Positions 1-5,587 of a DNA stretch of 6,451 nucleotides are shown piece by piece. The stretch is from the NCBI GenBank assembly GCA_020854975.1, contig JAHKLQ010000020.1, positions 1-6,451 on the forward strand. The letters run 5' to 3'. The notes under the pieces are model-generated. The model did not search any database. It was given only the letters and a program-made list of their open reading frames with translations, and had not been told where the DNA came from. How positions within the stretch are numbered: position 1 is the stretch's first letter; the number at the start of each line of letters is the position of its first letter. The position numbers and the translations under genes are program-made. The stretch is from Methanobacterium sp. GTDB lineage: Archaea; Methanobacteriota; Methanobacteria; Methanobacteriales; Methanobacteriaceae.

Positions 1-1
1 G

Positions 2-880
2 GAAAAAGAATTCGGAGAAATACCAGACACTGTTTTCTCACACCCCCAGATTAATCAAGGGATTATAATTACCAATGAAAAAGGAAAAACATTCAAATTT
101 GAAAGTGAAGGTTATAACATTTGGAGAAGTTCATTTGACCATTGGATGAGTTTAATGGCTGAAAGTGCTGGAGCTGAGCTCAGAACGTTAACTGCAGCAT
201 TGAAGTGTGAAGAAAAAAATGACCATGTTCTGGTAGAGTTCAGGGATATGAAAGTAGAGAAGAAGAGTAAAATTTACCAGGAAAAAGCCAGGATAGTAAT
301 AGCCTGTGACGGAACAGCCAGTAAGACTGGGAGAAATCTGAGAAATACTCCTCTCAATTACATCACCACCTACCAGACCTTTTCTCAGGGTACCATTGAC
401 TTGGATAGTAACTTTTTCCATGCATTCCTGGATCCTGCTCTTTCTGAGTACGATGCCTGGTTTAATGTGAAAAATGATTATCTCATTATAGGAGTGGGAG
501 TGAAAAACCCATCCCTTGTTAAAACTTATCATTCTAGATTTGTTTCCTTCCTTAAATCACGTTACCATGCACAAATTGGGACCTGTGAAAAAGAGGAGAT
601 AGGTATGATGCCTGAGATCCAGGCAGGGTTCCATGTGGATCTGGGAAAGGGTAGGGTACTCTTAGCAGGGGATGCTGCCTGTCTTTTAAATCCTATGGGT
701 GAGGGAATATCCAGTGCCCTGGCAAGTGGTTATGCTGCGGCTGAAGCCATTAAATCAAGTGAGAATCCAACTGATATCTTACATAAATATCATGAGAATC
801 TGAAACCCGAAATAGAATATATGGCAAGACAGTGGCAGTTTTTAGGAACCATTTCTCCTAATTTCAATTATTATAAATAA
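2..880 (+). CDS. FAD-dependent oxidoreductase, geranylgeranyl reductase-like family (5' partial)
   Basis: The reading frame is open from base 2, so the gene begins left of the window. 292 residues are visible; the family usually has about 390-400, so about 100 N-terminal residues with the GxGxxG dinucleotide-binding loop are missing. Visible landmarks, numbered from base 2: R42-xx-FDHW (45-48), typical of the 'R..FD.WL' helix; IVIACDGTAS at about 98-107, the ACDG strand of GR2-type flavoproteins; and GRVLLAGDAACLLNPMGEGI at about 217-236, the GDAA..P..GEGI motif that contacts the FAD ribityl and phosphates. Family members reduce isoprenoid double bonds of archaeal lipids or act on other hydrophobic substrates. 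The substrate here is open: the 'AWFNVKNDYLIIGVGVK' stretch differs from the usual GGR 'Y.WIFP' segment. The internal ATG at 146 is not the start, because coding similarity continues upstream of it. The family call is secure; the substrate is not. Confidence 0.85.
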   Translation, partial: EKEFGEIPDTVFSHPQINQGIIITNEKGKTFKFESEGYNIWRSSFDHWMSLMAESAGAELRTLTAALKCEEKNDHVLVEFRDMKVEKKSKIYQEKARIVIACDGTASKTGRNLRNTPLNYITTYQTFSQGTIDLDSNFFHAFLDPALSEYDAWFNVKNDYLIIGVGVKNPSLVKTYHSRFVSFLKSRYHAQIGTCEKEEIGMMPEIQAGFHVDLGKGRVLLAGDAACLLNPMGEGISSALASGYAAAEAIKSSENPTDILHKYHENLKPEIEYMARQWQFLGTISPNFNYYK

Positions 881-1026
881 TTAACTGAGTTATCACAGTT
901 TAACAGATTTTCATGTTCTTAATTAGCTATCCTTAAGAAGTGGTGAGATTGGTAAAATCCCATTGTATCGTTTAATCCATAATTTTTAGTATTCTGGAAT
1001 TCAAATAATTAGTTGGGGTGATGAAC
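881..1026. other. Intergenic spacer with weak dyad after the flavoprotein gene
   Basis: This AT-rich spacer lies between the flavoprotein stop and the SRPBCC start. A weak 5-bp dyad (AACTG at 883-887, CAGTT at 896-900) follows the stop codon and is followed by only short T runs, so a terminator is not well supported. Short AT-rich stretches such as TTTAATCC near 971 could hold a promoter, but none is convincing. Nothing else is seen. Confidence 0.3.
1015..1022 (+). promoter_or_regulatory. Ribosome binding site GGGGTGAT that sets the SRPBCC start
   Basis: GGGGTGAT is a near match to the archaeal Shine-Dalgarno GGAGGTGAT, complementary to the 16S 3' end. It overlaps the first two possible starts (GTG 1018, ATG 1021) and lies 4 bases before ATG 1027, so it favours 1027. 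Confidence 0.6.
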
Positions 1027-1470
1027 ATGGTCAGTGTCAATAAAGAAGCTCCGGTTCTGGCTCGGGCTAAAATCGAAATTGATGCAGAACCTGATACGGT
1101 GTGGGCTATTATGGCTGATATTGAAGCTTGGCCTCGGTGGAATCCTGAGGTGAAGGATGCCTCGCTTCGGGGTGAGTTAAAACCAGGAACACAATTCCAG
1201 TGGAAAGCAGGCCCTGGAAAAATAACTTCTCTGTTGCAGAATGTGGAGCCACCTCATCTTTTAGCCTGGACTGGTAAGATTATGGGTATCAATGCAGTCC
1301 ATGTTTTTAGGATTGATGCTGTGGATTTAAAAACCATTGTGGAAACTGAAGAATCATGGGATGGTTTGCTGAGTCATGCTATGCATGGCAGGATGCAGGA
1401 AATGCTGGAATCATCATTGAAATCAGGGTTGGAATATCTTAAAACCGAAGCTGAATCAGTTAAAGATTAG
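1027..1470 (+). CDS. SRPBCC (START/Bet v1-like, polyketide cyclase-type) family protein
   Basis: A soluble protein of about 147 residues with the normal length and order of a single SRPBCC domain. It has a first strand 'ARAKIEIDAEPDTVWAIMAD', the classic 'IEAWPRWNPEVKDASL' turn after the first helix, then alternating strands ('GTQFQWKAGPGKITSLLQNVEPPHLLAWTGKI', 'HVFRIDAV', 'TIVETEESWDG'), and a long amphipathic C-terminal helix from about residue 115 to 143. The fold makes a deep cavity for hydrophobic ligands; ligand and reaction cannot be read from sequence. GTG 1018 and ATG 1021 are in frame, but the Shine-Dalgarno overlaps them, so ATG 1027 is preferred. It lies on the same strand as the lipid-reductase-like gene upstream; a shared hydrophobic substrate is only a guess. 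No signal peptide or membrane segment is seen. Confidence 0.85.
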   Translation: MVSVNKEAPVLARAKIEIDAEPDTVWAIMADIEAWPRWNPEVKDASLRGELKPGTQFQWKAGPGKITSLLQNVEPPHLLAWTGKIMGINAVHVFRIDAVDLKTIVETEESWDGLLSHAMHGRMQEMLESSLKSGLEYLKTEAESVKD

Positions 1471-1543
1471 GTGTTAACCTTAAATCCTATTGTAGAAAAA
1501 AATAAAGGTTTGTTTAATAATCTGAGAAAGGAAAGGCCATATC

Positions 1544-2218
1544 ATGGGATACTACATTGATTTAAGCAGGATCACCCTAAATGAATTTAAAAAGAAGTTA
1601 AAATCCACAGATTTACTTCCCAGCCAACAGATAATCAAAGAAGATATAGATGATAAATTTCAGGTTTTGCAATCCCAAAATATTGAAAACATGCACCAGT
1701 TGCAGCAAGCACTGAAAAACAAGGGTAATGTAAATGAATTTTCCAATTTAACTGGTCTATCAGTTGATTATTTAACCATTCTCCGGAGGGAAGTGAACAG
1801 TTATCATCCTCGGCCAAGGAAAATTAAGGATTTTACATGTTTATCTTCAGAAACCCGGAACAAACTGGAAAATATGGGTATCAAAACCACACCCCAACTT
1901 TATGCGAAGGTATCTGATAAAACAGGCCAGGATGCTTTAAAAAAAGAATTGGATATTGGTAATGAAGAAGTACTGTTTTTAGCTAAACTCTGTGATGTTT
2001 CCAGGTTACGTTATGTTAATCCTAATTTTGCATGTTTACTGATTAATTCTGATTATGATACTGTGGAAAAGATAAAAAATGCAGAATTTAATGAATTATA
2101 CCAAGAACTGATAAGGGCGAATGAAACTAATAAGTATTATAAAGGACGAATTAACTTGAAAGACATGAAATTTCTGGTTAACGAGACAATTAATCATTCA
2201 TTAGATATAAAGTATTGA
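1544..2218 (+). CDS. DUF4332-type helix-hairpin-helix protein with internal duplication
   Basis: A 224-residue, soluble, mostly helical protein starting MGYYIDLSRITL. It resembles archaeal DUF4332 proteins, which are built of degenerate helix-hairpin-helix units related to the non-specific DNA-binding folds of topoisomerase V and RNA polymerase alpha. Two repeats are visible by eye. Unit A, about residues 38-97, has 'NIENMHQLQQAL...LTGLSVDYLTILRREVN'. Unit B, about 104-162, has 'NMGIKTTPQLYAKV...LDIGNEEVLFLAKLCDVSRLRYVNP'. A shorter third piece, about 164-188, has 'DYDTVEKIKNAEFNELYQEL'. The alternation 'gIkn..qL...' then 'tgis.eel..l.r..dl.r' fits HhH pairs. ATG 1544 is chosen, with only a modest purine-rich site (AAAGG, 1532-1536) 7 bases upstream. 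Function is unknown; nucleic-acid or protein binding is an inference from the fold. It lies 73 bases after the SRPBCC gene, so it may be cotranscribed. Confidence 0.75.
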   Translation: MGYYIDLSRITLNEFKKKLKSTDLLPSQQIIKEDIDDKFQVLQSQNIENMHQLQQALKNKGNVNEFSNLTGLSVDYLTILRREVNSYHPRPRKIKDFTCLSSETRNKLENMGIKTTPQLYAKVSDKTGQDALKKELDIGNEEVLFLAKLCDVSRLRYVNPNFACLLINSDYDTVEKIKNAEFNELYQELIRANETNKYYKGRINLKDMKFLVNETINHSLDIKY

Positions 2219-2307
2219 ATTAACTGATTACATTTTTTGTTTCATCATTTCATCCTCAGATTAAGTTTTCCCGTGCCTCCCCTGTTATTCATATTTTATT
2301 CATTTAC
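2219..2307. other. Convergent intergenic spacer with T-rich terminator candidate for the + strand gene
   Basis: This spacer separates the + strand DUF4332-type gene from the 3' end of the minus-strand flavodoxin-like gene. A T-run (2233-2238) followed by more T-rich sequence starts about 15 bases after the stop and suits archaeal U-tract termination. No strong hairpin is seen. The minus direction has no clear T-run here. Confidence 0.4.
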
Positions 2308-2854
2308 TTATTCTAGAAGCTGTGATATGAAATAAGAATATTGGTTGGGGTTTGCAGAGGCCCCAAATGCTGAATTCCCATATTTAACTGCAATTTTAAC
2401 TGGTATTGACTTATTTTCAAGAATATCTTTCATAACTATCTCAGCATCATTTTTATCACCAGCAGATAGGGCGTAAACCCCTGTAGTGATGTTATCTGTA
2501 TTTTCTAAACTATTTAGGTATGATGTTATGGGTTCGGTAGGTTTAGCCCCATAAGTAGGGCTTCCCACAAATCAGGAAGTTGTATCCTGACAGGTCAGAT
2601 AGGTTGCCAGACTTTACACTGGCTAATTTAACTTCATAACCCTTTGATTTTAAATCCTCAGCCATATAAGTGGCTGCGGTTTTGGTTCCTCCAGATAAAC
2701 CAGGATCATAAACAATCAATGCTTTTCCAGTGATGGTACCATCTGGTTTTAGTATTTCAGAATCAGAACTTCCAGAATAACCCACTAACCACACCACCAC
2801 TGAAACCAGGATTATAACACCAATAACAATACCAAGTATAGTCCAGATATGCAA
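2308..2854 (-). pseudogene. Membrane-anchored flavodoxin-like protein, split by a +1 frameshift
   Basis: Two overlapping minus-strand frames together make one flavodoxin-like protein. The 5' frame (2854-2543) encodes an N-terminal membrane anchor (residues 4-25), a short linker, the first strand 'KALIVYD' and an FMN-phosphate-loop-like 'DPGLSGGTKTAA' (50-61), ending '..LSGYNFLI' before a foreign tail and stop. The other frame continues at 2568 with 'VGSPTYGAKPTEPITSYLNSL', the usual second flavodoxin motif, and runs to 'YSYFISQLLE'. Removing one T of the three at 2569-2571 (A on the + strand) joins 'NFLI' to 'VGSPTYG' and gives about 181 residues, normal for an anchored flavodoxin domain. The start is TTG 2854, 6 bases after GGGGGG; no in-frame ATG fits. 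As read, the product would be a 103-residue truncated protein. It could be a true pseudogene or a sequencing error; a programmed shift is less likely, since no slippery or stop codon lies at the junction. Electron transfer at the membrane would be the inferred original role. It follows the protease gene by 43 bases. Confidence 0.75.
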
Positions 2855-2858
2855 TTTT

Positions 2859-2866
2859 ATCCCCCC
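2859..2866 (-). promoter_or_regulatory. Ribosome binding site GGGGGGAT before a TTG start
   Basis: On the minus strand the order is GGGGGGAT, AAAA, TTG. The nearest upstream ATG (2868-2866) is out of frame and soon meets a stop, so the Shine-Dalgarno decides in favour of TTG 2854. The same arrangement precedes the protease gene. Confidence 0.6.
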
Positions 2867-2897
2867 ATGACAAAATTTTTTAATTAATAATCTCCGA

Positions 2898-3968
2898 TCA
2901 GGTTTTAAGTACCTTTACACCCTTCCAAACCTTCTGATCCAATAATATAATTAGTAGGGCGAATATTCCCAGGATCACAAAGGAATATATGCCAGATCCA
3001 AAGGCAAATATTGATTCAGATTGGGAAAGGTAGACCATGGCTGCTACTTCAGTGGTATCTGTAATCAAATGCAGGGCAACTGCGATCCAAACACTCCGAG
3101 TTACCAGTACTGCGTAACCATAAATCACTGCCAGGATTATGGTGATGAAAATCATGTTCAGGTTACCAAAGAGGGGTTGACCTGGCCAGTTCATTCCCAT
3201 AACGATGTTACCCGCATGCCATATTCCCCATATCACCCCTAAAATCACAACCCCCATGTAAGGTCCAAATAATGGGAATAACCTGTCCTGCAGGTAGTAC
3301 CTCCATCCGAATTCTTCTCCAAAGTACTGGGGCCAGATAATAAAGAAACTCAGACCCAACAGGGTAAGGTATAATATGAAGAAATTTACAGGGTCATAAC
3401 CCATTAGGGGATCTCCAAAACCAAAAATATAGTTCAAATAGAAAAGAACAATGATTATGATGGCAAAAAGGACTGTGAATCCTATGAAAAATTTTTTATT
3501 CACTCCAAACCATAATTTAGATAGTTCAAGGCCTTCTCTCCATTTTTTCTTAAGGTTCATTATGATCAGACATATGAAACCGAAAATTGCAATGAGAGAG
3601 GACAATAAGGGTATTTCTTTGATAACTGGTAGATTTATTAGAGTTTGAGGTACAAGTGGCCTGTAAAAACTTTCAATCAAGAAGACTATGGTGTATACTA
3701 TGAATATTCCCAGGAAAAATTTTGTTTCACGGGTGAGGGCATGATCACGGAATATGATCATGCAGATAATGGCTGCAGAGGCTGGTATCAGCATGTGCAC
3801 CAGGGTGGTGTATACTGGGACGTTATTCCAGGTGCTATAATTAAGATAGAACCATAAAAAATGGATAACTGTCAGTAGAGTTAATATGGATAGGAAAACG
3901 ATTAGTTCTTTTTTTAACTTTGATCTTAATTTTGAAGTGTTCTTACTTGCATGGGTAGAATTTTCCAA
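2898..3968 (-). CDS. CPBP family intramembrane glutamic-type protease (Abi/CAAX protease-like)
   Basis: A polytopic membrane protein of 356-358 residues with about eight or more hydrophobic helices. Numbered from the ATG at 3974, all three CPBP motifs are present: E220-E221-F-G-W-R225 (EExxxR), W249-xxx-H253 (the FxxxH position, with Trp in place of Phe) and H302-xxx-D306 (HxxxN/D). In the family, for example Rce1, these Glu and His residues form the intramembrane active site that cleaves peptides, such as prenylated CAAX tails or bacteriocin-related substrates; the substrate here is unknown. An extra N-terminal half of about 150 residues with four helices precedes the catalytic core. Two starts are possible: ATG 3974 directly abuts the GGGGGG ribosome site, while TTG 3968, two codons later, has the correct 6-base spacing and is preferred. 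It is probably cotranscribed with the downstream flavodoxin-like gene. All catalytic residues are intact. Confidence 0.9.
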   Translation of the reverse strand: MENSTHASKNTSKLRSKLKKELIVFLSILTLLTVIHFLWFYLNYSTWNNVPVYTTLVHMLIPASAAIICMIIFRDHALTRETKFFLGIFIVYTIVFLIESFYRPLVPQTLINLPVIKEIPLLSSLIAIFGFICLIIMNLKKKWREGLELSKLWFGVNKKFFIGFTVLFAIIIIVLFYLNYIFGFGDPLMGYDPVNFFILYLTLLGLSFFIIWPQYFGEEFGWRYYLQDRLFPLFGPYMGVVILGVIWGIWHAGNIVMGMNWPGQPLFGNLNMIFITIILAVIYGYAVLVTRSVWIAVALHLITDTTEVAAMVYLSQSESIFAFGSGIYSFVILGIFALLIILLDQKVWKGVKVLKT

Positions 3969-3972
3969 TAAC

Positions 3973-3980
3973 ATCCCCCC
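3973..3980 (-). promoter_or_regulatory. Ribosome binding site GGGGGGAT of the protease gene
   Basis: Minus-strand GGGGGGAT overlaps the apparent ATG (3974-3972) and is followed by GTTA and then TTG (3968-3966). The spacing from the G run to TTG is 6 bases, exactly as in the flavodoxin-like gene, so the TTG is the likelier start. Confidence 0.55.
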
Positions 3981-4002
3981 TATTACTATATAATTGTATT
4001 CA

Positions 4003-4010
4003 ATATATTC
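4003..4010 (-). promoter_or_regulatory. Candidate TATA box for the protease transcript
   Basis: The minus-strand AT octamer AATATATT is preceded by an AAAG purine stretch that could act as BRE. It sits about 30 bases before the G-rich ribosome site, so transcription would begin just upstream of that site with a very short leader. The call rests on position and composition only. Confidence 0.35.
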
Positions 4011-4104
4011 TTTACTTTTTAAGATGGTGTTTAAGTAGTTAATTTATTATTTAAGGACTTAAAGAGTTTTTAGTCTGATAATTCCATAAAAACACCTAAC
4101 ATTG

Positions 4105-4120
4105 GAAAAATTAATTTTTC
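4105..4120. promoter_or_regulatory. 16-bp perfect palindrome, possible operator
   Basis: GAAAAATTAATTTTTC is its own reverse complement. After one mismatch on each side, two further pairs (TT/AA) extend it to 22 bases. It lies about 85 bases before the TATA box of the zinc-ribbon operon and about 135 bases before the protease start, a place where a dimeric regulator could act on either gene. No regulator is identified. Confidence 0.3.
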
Positions 4121-4204
4121 AAAGTAAATTTTACATAAAGATATTTTATAATTGTTTTTTAACCATTAAACTAATGTAAATACATTTTAGACTAGAAATT
4201 ATAC

Positions 4205-4212
4205 TTTAAATA
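4205..4212 (+). promoter_or_regulatory. Archaeal TATA box TTTAAATA for the zinc-ribbon operon
   Basis: TTTAAATA matches the euryarchaeal TATA consensus exactly. A start about 25 bases downstream, near 4235, would leave a leader of about 100 bases before the ATG at 4333. A nearer AT-rich stretch around 4278-4292 is a weaker alternative that would give a short leader. Confidence 0.45.
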
Positions 4213-4332
4213 TGTTTTTTAGAAAAATATGAAATTTCAGGTGTTATATTTGGAAATGTTTTGGTAGAGAAATAATAAGATTTATTAATAAAAAAGGTAA
4301 TTTCAGTACTATGTAAGTTATGGGGAGTAATA

Positions 4333-4467
4333 ATGGGATATTTGAAATGCAAATCATGTGGAGGACGTTACGATCTTAAACCCGGAGAATTACCAGGCCA
4401 ATTCGAAAGTTGCAGTTGCGGGGGAAAACTGGAATTCTATGATGATCGTGGTCATAAAAGAGGTTAT
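4333..4467 (+). repeat. Direct repeat, left copy (zinc-ribbon coding DNA)
   Basis: This stretch matches 5154-5288 at 117 of 135 bases by hand alignment, with no gaps. It includes two exact 23-base blocks (4348-4370 and 4372-4394, matching 5169-5191 and 5193-5215). Third codon positions are largely unchanged. Confidence 0.8.
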
Positions 4468-4701
4468 GCACCTACATATCCCCATAATAATAGATCAAAT
4501 AGAAACAGTCCTTTAATTAAGCTTGTATTGTTTTTTGTGGTTGCCTATATAGTATTCCATGCTGGTGGCCGTGTATTAATGGTTTTTATAGGAACCATGG
4601 ATAGTTCTGGGCATCCTGGAGGAACTTACTTATTTATAATTTTCATGGCCATGGCCATTACAATTATAGGACTGTTATGGTTCTTGTTTAGAAAAAGATG
4701 A
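4333..4701 (+). CDS. Zinc-ribbon, two-TM membrane protein, copy 1 of 3
   Basis: A 122-residue protein of unknown function. The N-terminal 'MGYLKCKSCGGRYDL' and 'ESCSCGG' give C6-x2-C9 and C27-x-C29, a compact four-Cys zinc ribbon. A basic hydrophilic linker (about residues 38-59) follows, then two membrane helices at about 61-88 and 98-119 separated by a short Gly/Ser/His/Pro loop, and a basic tail 'RKR'. The positive charges suggest that both termini and the zinc ribbon are in the cytoplasm. ATG 4333 has GGGGAG (4322-4327) 5 bases upstream. Similar YLxCxxCGG N-termini are common in small Methanobacteriales proteins (general knowledge). The first gene of a three-gene tandem array, it shares near-identical DNA in the ribbon half with copy 3. 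Redox, metal or protein sensing at the membrane would be a guess. Confidence 0.85.
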   Translation: MGYLKCKSCGGRYDLKPGELPGQFESCSCGGKLEFYDDRGHKRGYAPTYPHNNRSNRNSPLIKLVLFFVVAYIVFHAGGRVLMVFIGTMDSSGHPGGTYLFIIFMAMAITIIGLLWFLFRKR

Positions 4702-4757
4702 TGGATTTTCTGAATAAATAGAAAACAAGTGGATTAATGTAATTGGGGAATAATGAT

Positions 4758-5108
4758 ATGGGTTATTTGTTATGTAAAGAATGTGGTGGGATTTATGAGC
4801 TCCAGGAAGGAGAATCACCTGATGACTTTGATGTTTGTTATTGTGGGGGAGAAATTGAATACCATCTTTCTCGTGATGAATTGTATGAGAGACAGACGTA
4901 TGTTCCCACTGCTGAAGAAACAGTTAAGCAAAAGTCTTCTGACCGGAATTTAATCATCATAATTATTATTGGTGTTGTTTTTATATCTGTAATACCCATA
5001 GCCATTGCAGCATTGTTTATTTATAGGGCTTATTTTTCTGGATCAGGTGCACTTATCCTTGAACAGATGGCAATTTCAGCCACAATGATCTTTCTGGGTG
5101 GGATTTAA
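4758..5108 (+). CDS. Zinc-ribbon, two-TM membrane protein, copy 2 of 3 (divergent)
   Basis: A 116-residue paralogue of unknown function. It has the zinc ribbon C6-x2-C9 ... C27-x-C29 ('[11 protein letters not shown]', 'VCYCGG'), an acidic '[13 protein letters not shown]' between the Cys pairs, a hydrophilic linker to about residue 63, a strong Ile-rich membrane helix (64-88), and a second hydrophobic segment (98-116) that stops at 'FLGGI' without the basic tail of copies 1 and 3. The frame can be opened from TTG 4743, but ATG 4758 aligns exactly with the MGYL starts of the other two copies and has GGGGAA (4745-4750) 7 bases upstream, so it is chosen. It lies 56 bases after copy 1. Its DNA is clearly more diverged than that of copies 1 and 3, so it is probably an older duplicate. 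The missing tail may mean that the second helix is shortened. Confidence 0.82.
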   Translation: MGYLLCKECGGIYELQEGESPDDFDVCYCGGEIEYHLSRDELYERQTYVPTAEETVKQKSSDRNLIIIIIIGVVFISVIPIAIAALFIYRAYFSGSGALILEQMAISATMIFLGGI

Positions 5109-5142
5109 GCAATTGTTTGTTAAATACCATTTTGTGAATTTA

Positions 5143-5147
5143 GGTGA
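5143..5147 (+). promoter_or_regulatory. Ribosome binding site GGTGA deciding the start of copy 3
   Basis: GGTGA lies 6 bases before ATG 5154 but directly abuts ATG 5148. The spacing, together with alignment to the MGYL starts of the other two copies, selects 5154. Confidence 0.6.
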
Positions 5148-5153
5148 ATGAAA

Positions 5154-5288
5154 ATGGGATATCTACTGTGCAAATCATGTGGAGGACGTTATGATCTTAA
5201 ACCCGGAGAATTACCCGGTGATTTTGAATGTTGCAGTTGCGGGGGAGAACTGGAATTCTATGATGATCAAGGACGTAAAAGAGGATAT
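5154..5288 (+). repeat. Direct repeat, right copy (zinc-ribbon coding DNA)
   Basis: The partner of 4333-4467, offset 821 bases. The match fades after about codon 45, where the linker and membrane helices begin. Confidence 0.8.
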
Positions 5289-5537
5289 AAATCCGTTTAT
5301 TCTGGAAAAAGAAATGGTAAAAGAATACATCCAGTGATAAAAATTTTGATTATTCTGGTAGGTGGCTACTTAATATTTGCTTTTGGTGGTTGGCTGGTTA
5401 TAATCCCTATCATATATGGATTAGACTATGTAGGACCAGCAAATGGAACGTATTTATTTGCTATTTTCTTTGTGATCCTTATTGCAATAGTTATTGGTCT
5501 TTTATGGTTCATATTTAAAAAAAATAGGGATAACTAA
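5154..5537 (+). CDS. Zinc-ribbon, two-TM membrane protein, copy 3 of 3
   Basis: A 127-residue paralogue of unknown function. It has C6-x2-C9 and C27-x-C29 as in its sisters, plus an extra Cys26 ('FECCSCGG'). The linker (about 38-59) is strongly basic ('GRKRGYKS', 'GKRNGKR'), followed by helices at about 60-90 and 99-121 and a charged tail 'KKNRDN', again suggesting cytoplasmic termini. An in-frame ATG two codons upstream (5148) overlaps the ribosome site and is disfavoured. It begins 45 bases after copy 2 and is the last gene of the operon, followed by a hairpin terminator. It is closest to copy 1: over the first 45 codons I count 117 of 135 identical bases, while the membrane half is much more diverged. 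Confidence 0.85.
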   Translation: MGYLLCKSCGGRYDLKPGELPGDFECCSCGGELEFYDDQGRKRGYKSVYSGKRNGKRIHPVIKILIILVGGYLIFAFGGWLVIIPIIYGLDYVGPANGTYLFAIFFVILIAIVIGLLWFIFKKNRDN

Positions 5538-5560
5538 CATAGCCCTGTAAAGATTATTAA

Positions 5561-5587
5561 GGGGAAAAGATATAATTTCCCCCTTTT
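5561..5587 (+). terminator. Hairpin plus T-run terminator of the zinc-ribbon operon
   Basis: GGGGAAA (5561-5567) pairs perfectly with TTTCCCC (5576-5582) around an 8-base loop and is followed by C and TTTT (5584-5587), then more AT-rich sequence. It lies 24 bases after the stop of copy 3. In the reverse direction the stem is preceded by A-rich rather than followed by strongly T-rich DNA, so it mainly serves the + strand. Confidence 0.65.

Larger units (their letters stand above)
3981..4332. other. Divergent AT-rich regulatory spacer with three dyads
   Basis: About 350 bases between the leftward protease gene and the rightward zinc-ribbon operon contain no credible ORF or RNA gene. The spacer holds candidate promoters for both directions and three dyad symmetries: TTTAAG-GA-CTTAAA at 4050-4063, the 16-bp perfect palindrome at 4105-4120, and GTAAATTTTAC at 4124-4134. 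Base composition is very AT-rich, so short palindromes can arise by chance. Confidence 0.5.

Noticed and set aside
188..532. Minus-strand open frame inside the flavoprotein gene
   Set aside because: It overlaps a frame with clear FAD-binding family motifs and has no ribosome site or recognisable protein features.
1475..1511. AACCTT ... AAGGTT dyad between the SRPBCC and DUF4332-type genes as a terminator
   Set aside because: Only 6 bp of stem with a loop over 20 bases and no strong T-run after it, so it is not convincing.
2543..2574. Programmed +1 frameshift in the flavodoxin-like gene
   Set aside because: The shift point has neither a stop nor an obviously rare codon in the waiting position nor a visible stimulatory site; an insertion in a short T run explains it more simply.
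3021..3857. Several + strand open frames opposite the protease gene
   Set aside because: All lie antisense to a frame with complete CPBP motifs and regular membrane helices; their translations look random.
4743..4757. Upstream TTG start for zinc-ribbon copy 2
   Set aside because: It overlaps the GGGG ribosome site and would add five residues absent from both paralogues; ATG 4758 fits better.
5090..5153. Frameshift at the 3' end of copy 2 (an alternative frame adds about 17 residues, WVGFKQLF...)
   Set aside because: The tail bears no resemblance to the ends of copies 1 and 3 and would run into the ribosome site of copy 3. A simple divergent C-terminus is the better reading.
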